A stretch of DNA of 64,000 nucleotides from Nocardia vinacea. Its GTDB lineage: Bacteria > Actinomycetota > Actinomycetes > Mycobacteriales > Mycobacteriaceae. Location: contig NZ_CP109149.1 in the NCBI RefSeq assembly GCF_035920345.1, forward strand, positions 9,672,001 to 9,736,000, read 5' to 3'. The notes beneath the pieces are model-generated. The model worked only from the letters and a program-made list of their open reading frames with translations. It did no database searches and had not been told where the DNA came from. The translations under genes were made by a program, and so were the position numbers. Positions 61,715-64,000 of this stretch are shown one piece after another; position 1 is the first letter of the stretch, and every line of letters begins with the position of its first letter.

Positions 61715-63484
61715 GTGCCCGATCCGACGCCGCGCCAGGCCGCCGCACTGCAGTTGGCCTTCGACGAGCTCGAGACGCCGCTCTATGACACCACCTTCGT
61801 GGTCGTCGACCTGGAGACCACGGGAACCAGCCCCGAGGGCGACGCCATCACCGAGATCGGTGCGGTGAAGGTGCGCGGCGGTGAGGTGCTGGGGGAGTTC
61901 GCGACCCTGGTGAATCCGGGACGGGCCATACCGCCCGCGATCGTGCAGATCACCGGGATCACCACCGCGATGGTCTACGAGGCGCCCCGGATCGAGGCGG
62001 TGCTGCCGGGTTTTCTCGAATTCGCCAAGGGCGCCGTGCTGGTCGCGCACAACGCCCGGTTCGATATGGCCTTCCTGCGCGCCGCTGCGGCCCGCATGGA
62101 TGCGCTGTGGCCGAGCGGGCCGGTGGTGTGCACGGTGAAGCTGGCGCGGCGCGTCCTCGCCCGCGACGAGGCCCCATCGGTCCGGCTCGGGGTGCTCGCG
62201 CCGCTGCTCGGTGCGAGCACCCAGCCGAACCACCGTGCACTCGACGACGCAAGGGCGACAGTGGACGTGCTGCACGCCCTTATCGGTCGAGTCGGCAATC
62301 TGGGCGTGCACAGCCTGACCGAACTGCTCGACTATCTGCCGAATGTCACACCGCGCCAACGCGCCAAGCGCGTTCTCGCCAACGATCTGCCGTCGAGTCC
62401 GGGCGTCTATCTCTTCCGCGGACCCTCCGACGAAGTCCTCTATATAGGGACGGCCGTGAACCTGCGCCGACGCGTGCGCAATTACTTCACCGGATCCGAG
62501 ACCCGCGGCCGGATGAAAGAGATGGTCTCCCTTGCCATCCGGGTCGACCACGTGGTGTGCGCGCACGGTCTGGAGGCCGGGGTGCGGGAGCTGCGACTGA
62601 TCGTCGCGCATACCCCGCCCTATAACCGGCGCTCGAAATTCCCGAAGCGCGGTTGGTGGATAACGCTGACCGACGAACCGTTTCCCCGATTCGCGATCGC
62701 GCGCACACCGACCGCGGATGCGTTGGGACCCTTCCCTTCTCGGATGGACGCGAACGACATCGCGCTGACCATCGCGGAGCACAGCGACCTGCGCACCTGC
62801 ACCACGCGACTGCCGCGCGACGGTCGCCACGACTGTCCGCCCGCGGTGGTCGGCGGATGTCCGGCGGCCGCCAGCGGCACTCCTATATATAGGGAGGAAT
62901 ACGAACCCACTGCCGCGGCCGTCCGGGCGTTCTTCGCGGGGCACTCCGACGCGGCGTTGCGGGCCATGCTCGACCGCATCGAAACCCATTCGCACGCCGA
63001 ACATTTCGAGGCTGCCGCCCGATTGCGCGACCGGACCGTCGCGGTGGTGCGGGCACTACACCGCACCCAACGACTCGCCGCGGTGGCACGGATCGCCGAA
63101 CTGATCGCGGCGCATCCGGACGGTGCGGGCGGTTGGGAGTACGCGGTGATTCGCTATGGGCGGCTGGCGGGGGCCGGCACCTCGGCGCGGGGTGTGCCGC
63201 CCATGCCGGTGATCGAACGCATCGTCGCGGCATCGGAGACCGTGCTGCCGGATCCGGTGCCGCCGTTGCGCGGTGCGCCGCCGGAGGAGGTCGGTCTGGT
63301 GACGCGATGGTTGGGCCGGCCGGGGACGCGGATCGTGCGCACGACTGAGGGTTACGGCGATTCGATCCGAAGTGCCGGGGCCTGGGCCGGATGGGCGGAT
63401 CTCGCCGATGCGGCCGCACGGGCCAGACTGCACGGGCCGGAGACCGAACTCGCGGAGTACCAGGGCGGTGACCGCCTAGGCTGA
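61715..63484 (+). CDS. DEDDh exonuclease-UvrC-like fusion protein (Rv2191-like)
   Basis: A 589-residue protein with three parts. Residues ~25-200 are a DnaQ/DEDDh 3'-5' exonuclease: VVDLETTG (Asp, Glu), HNARFDMAF (Asp), HRALDDARAT (His, Asp). Residues ~230-310 are a GIY-YIG nuclease domain (SSPGVYLFRG, LYIGTAVNLRRRVRNYFTG) as in UvrC. Near 425-465 lies a UVR-like helix pair (EAAARLRDRT). The GTG at 61715 is chosen over an earlier GTG/ATG-like start at 61607 because it begins MPDPTPRQAAALQL, the family N-terminus. It is a probable repair nuclease; the same fusion exists in mycobacteria. Confidence 0.9.
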   Translation: MPDPTPRQAAALQLAFDELETPLYDTTFVVVDLETTGTSPEGDAITEIGAVKVRGGEVLGEFATLVNPGRAIPPAIVQITGITTAMVYEAPRIEAVLPGFLEFAKGAVLVAHNARFDMAFLRAAAARMDALWPSGPVVCTVKLARRVLARDEAPSVRLGVLAPLLGASTQPNHRALDDARATVDVLHALIGRVGNLGVHSLTELLDYLPNVTPRQRAKRVLANDLPSSPGVYLFRGPSDEVLYIGTAVNLRRRVRNYFTGSETRGRMKEMVSLAIRVDHVVCAHGLEAGVRELRLIVAHTPPYNRRSKFPKRGWWITLTDEPFPRFAIARTPTADALGPFPSRMDANDIALTIAEHSDLRTCTTRLPRDGRHDCPPAVVGGCPAAASGTPIYREEYEPTAAAVRAFFAGHSDAALRAMLDRIETHSHAEHFEAAARLRDRTVAVVRALHRTQRLAAVARIAELIAAHPDGAGGWEYAVIRYGRLAGAGTSARGVPPMPVIERIVAASETVLPDPVPPLRGAPPEEVGLVTRWLGRPGTRIVRTTEGYGDSIRSAGAWAGWADLADAAARARLHGPETELAEYQGGDRLG

Positions 63485-63489
63485 CAGCC

Positions 63490-63765
63490 ATGATTACCGC
63501 GATCGTGATGATCCAGGCCGAGAACGCCCGCATTCCGGAGACCGCACAGGCGGTCGCCGACACCGTGGGTGTCACCGAGGTCTACTCCTGCGCGGGCGAT
63601 GTCGACCTGATCGCGATCGTGCGGGTGCGCGACCACGAGGAGATCGCCGAGGTGGTGACCGGCCGGATCGACAAGACCCCCGGCGTCGCCCGCACCACCA
63701 CCCACATCGCCTTCAAGTCCTACTCGAGCGCCGACGTCGAAGCGGGCTTCTCCCTCGGCGAGTGA
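63490..63765 (+). CDS. Lrp/AsnC-type ligand-binding protein without HTH
   Basis: A 91-residue protein comprising only the RAM (regulation of amino-acid metabolism) domain: MITAIVMIQAENARIPETAQ, the ligand loop CAGDVDLIAIVRV and the last beta strand THIAFKSYS. There is no DNA-binding domain; stand-alone RAM proteins act as sensors or partners of full Lrp proteins. The ATG is 5 bases past the previous stop, so the genes are co-transcribed; the next gene is convergent. Confidence 0.9.
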   Translation: MITAIVMIQAENARIPETAQAVADTVGVTEVYSCAGDVDLIAIVRVRDHEEIAEVVTGRIDKTPGVARTTTHIAFKSYSSADVEAGFSLGE

Positions 63766-63840
63766 TCCGTACTCAGCGAACGAGGATGGAGGACCCGGAG
63801 CAGGTGCGGGAGGCGCCGGAGGGGAGCACGGCGCCGGCAG

Positions 63841-64000
63841 TCAGTTGTCGCCGAGGGTGTTGGTGAGCTTGGCCCAGCGGTCGAGCAGGGCCGCGGATCT
63901 GCCTGTGTCGATGGCTTCAGCGGCGCGATCGATGCCCGAGGCGATGGCGTCGTGTATATCGGCATCCGGATCGCCGACCCCCTGGGACAACTCGTACGCG
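63841..64000 (-). CDS. trpD: Anthranilate phosphoribosyltransferase, C-terminal fragment
   Basis: The last ~52 residues of TrpD: AYELSQGVGDPDADIHDAIASG followed by IDRAAEAIDTGRSAALLDRW and AKLTNTLGDN, then TGA. The family C-terminus has the same 'R-A-x-E-x-I-D-S/T-G-x-A-x-x-L-L-D-R-W' pattern. The gene runs off the right edge. It catalyses transfer of phosphoribosyl to anthranilate in tryptophan synthesis, the step before the TrpF found at 51.2 kb. Confidence 0.85.
   Translation of the reverse strand, partial: AYELSQGVGDPDADIHDAIASGIDRAAEAIDTGRSAALLDRWAKLTNTLGDN

Overview
The window is about 64 kb of high-GC actinobacterial chromosome, most likely Nocardia or a close mycolic-acid relative. 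The reasons are dense high-GC coding with frequent GTG starts, PimB-type mannosyltransferase and Rip-like NlpC/P60 genes, an F420-type (Ddn-like) protein, and a gene set matching the M. tuberculosis Rv2182c-Rv2220 neighbourhood (recalled from knowledge, not searched). No phage, CRISPR array, rRNA or tRNA was seen.

Layout. 0-11 kb: end of an endonuclease/exonuclease/phosphatase gene, a secreted zinc peptidase, a tightly packed minus-strand operon (trmO, CocE-type hydrolase, M20 peptidase, monoacylglycerol lipase), then a small ECF41-type sigma factor regulon (VOC protein, sigma factor, DoxX protein) in which the sigma-type promoters can be read directly, then TY-Chap, DUF4191, YrdB and RDD genes. 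11.1-12.6 kb: glutamine synthetase glnA behind a clear GlnR box. 12.6-21 kb: a decayed, less GC-rich island with an integrase remnant, IS5-like and IS481-like transposase scraps, a frameshifted HAD hydrolase, a small secreted peptide, a PtpB-like phosphatase, the EF-G paralogue fusA2 and some orphan genes. 21-31.7 kb: lipoate and 2-oxoacid metabolism (lipA, lipB, dlaT/sucB) with pepA, gcvT, ilvE and a metallo-beta-lactamase-fold hydrolase. 32-35 kb: cobalamin lower-loop assembly (cobS, cobT, cobU). 35-43.4 kb: GlxA-type regulator, DUF3043, erpA, adoK-like kinase, asnB, ctaC and ctaF. 43.5-51.9 kb: accessory block with an unusual SDR, FAD oxidase, PhoD, Ddn-like protein, an orphan cytochrome b and a stand-alone trpF. 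52-64 kb: cell-envelope block (acyltransferase, ROK glucokinase, ArsA-like ATPase, two SRPBCC proteins, pimB, a gluzincin, two NlpC/P60 peptidases), a DnaQ-UvrC fusion, an Lrp-type sensor and the end of trpD.

Compared with M. tuberculosis as I remember it, 21-43 kb runs in one direction, while DUF4191-RDD-glnA and the 52-64 kb block are inverted relative to it. Both junctions are filled with accessory DNA.

The most interesting non-genic content is: (1) four loci of a MIRU-like element that carries a mini-ORF whose start and stop overlap the flanking genes through ATGA or GTGA; (2) a long palindromic repeat family at 36.4 and 57.8-58.2 kb; (3) two identical ECF41-style promoters, TGTCACA-N16-GGTCA; (4) a near-ideal GlnR box; (5) direct repeats upstream of asnB/ctaC and downstream of adoK; (6) a motif shared by both NlpC/P60 leaders.
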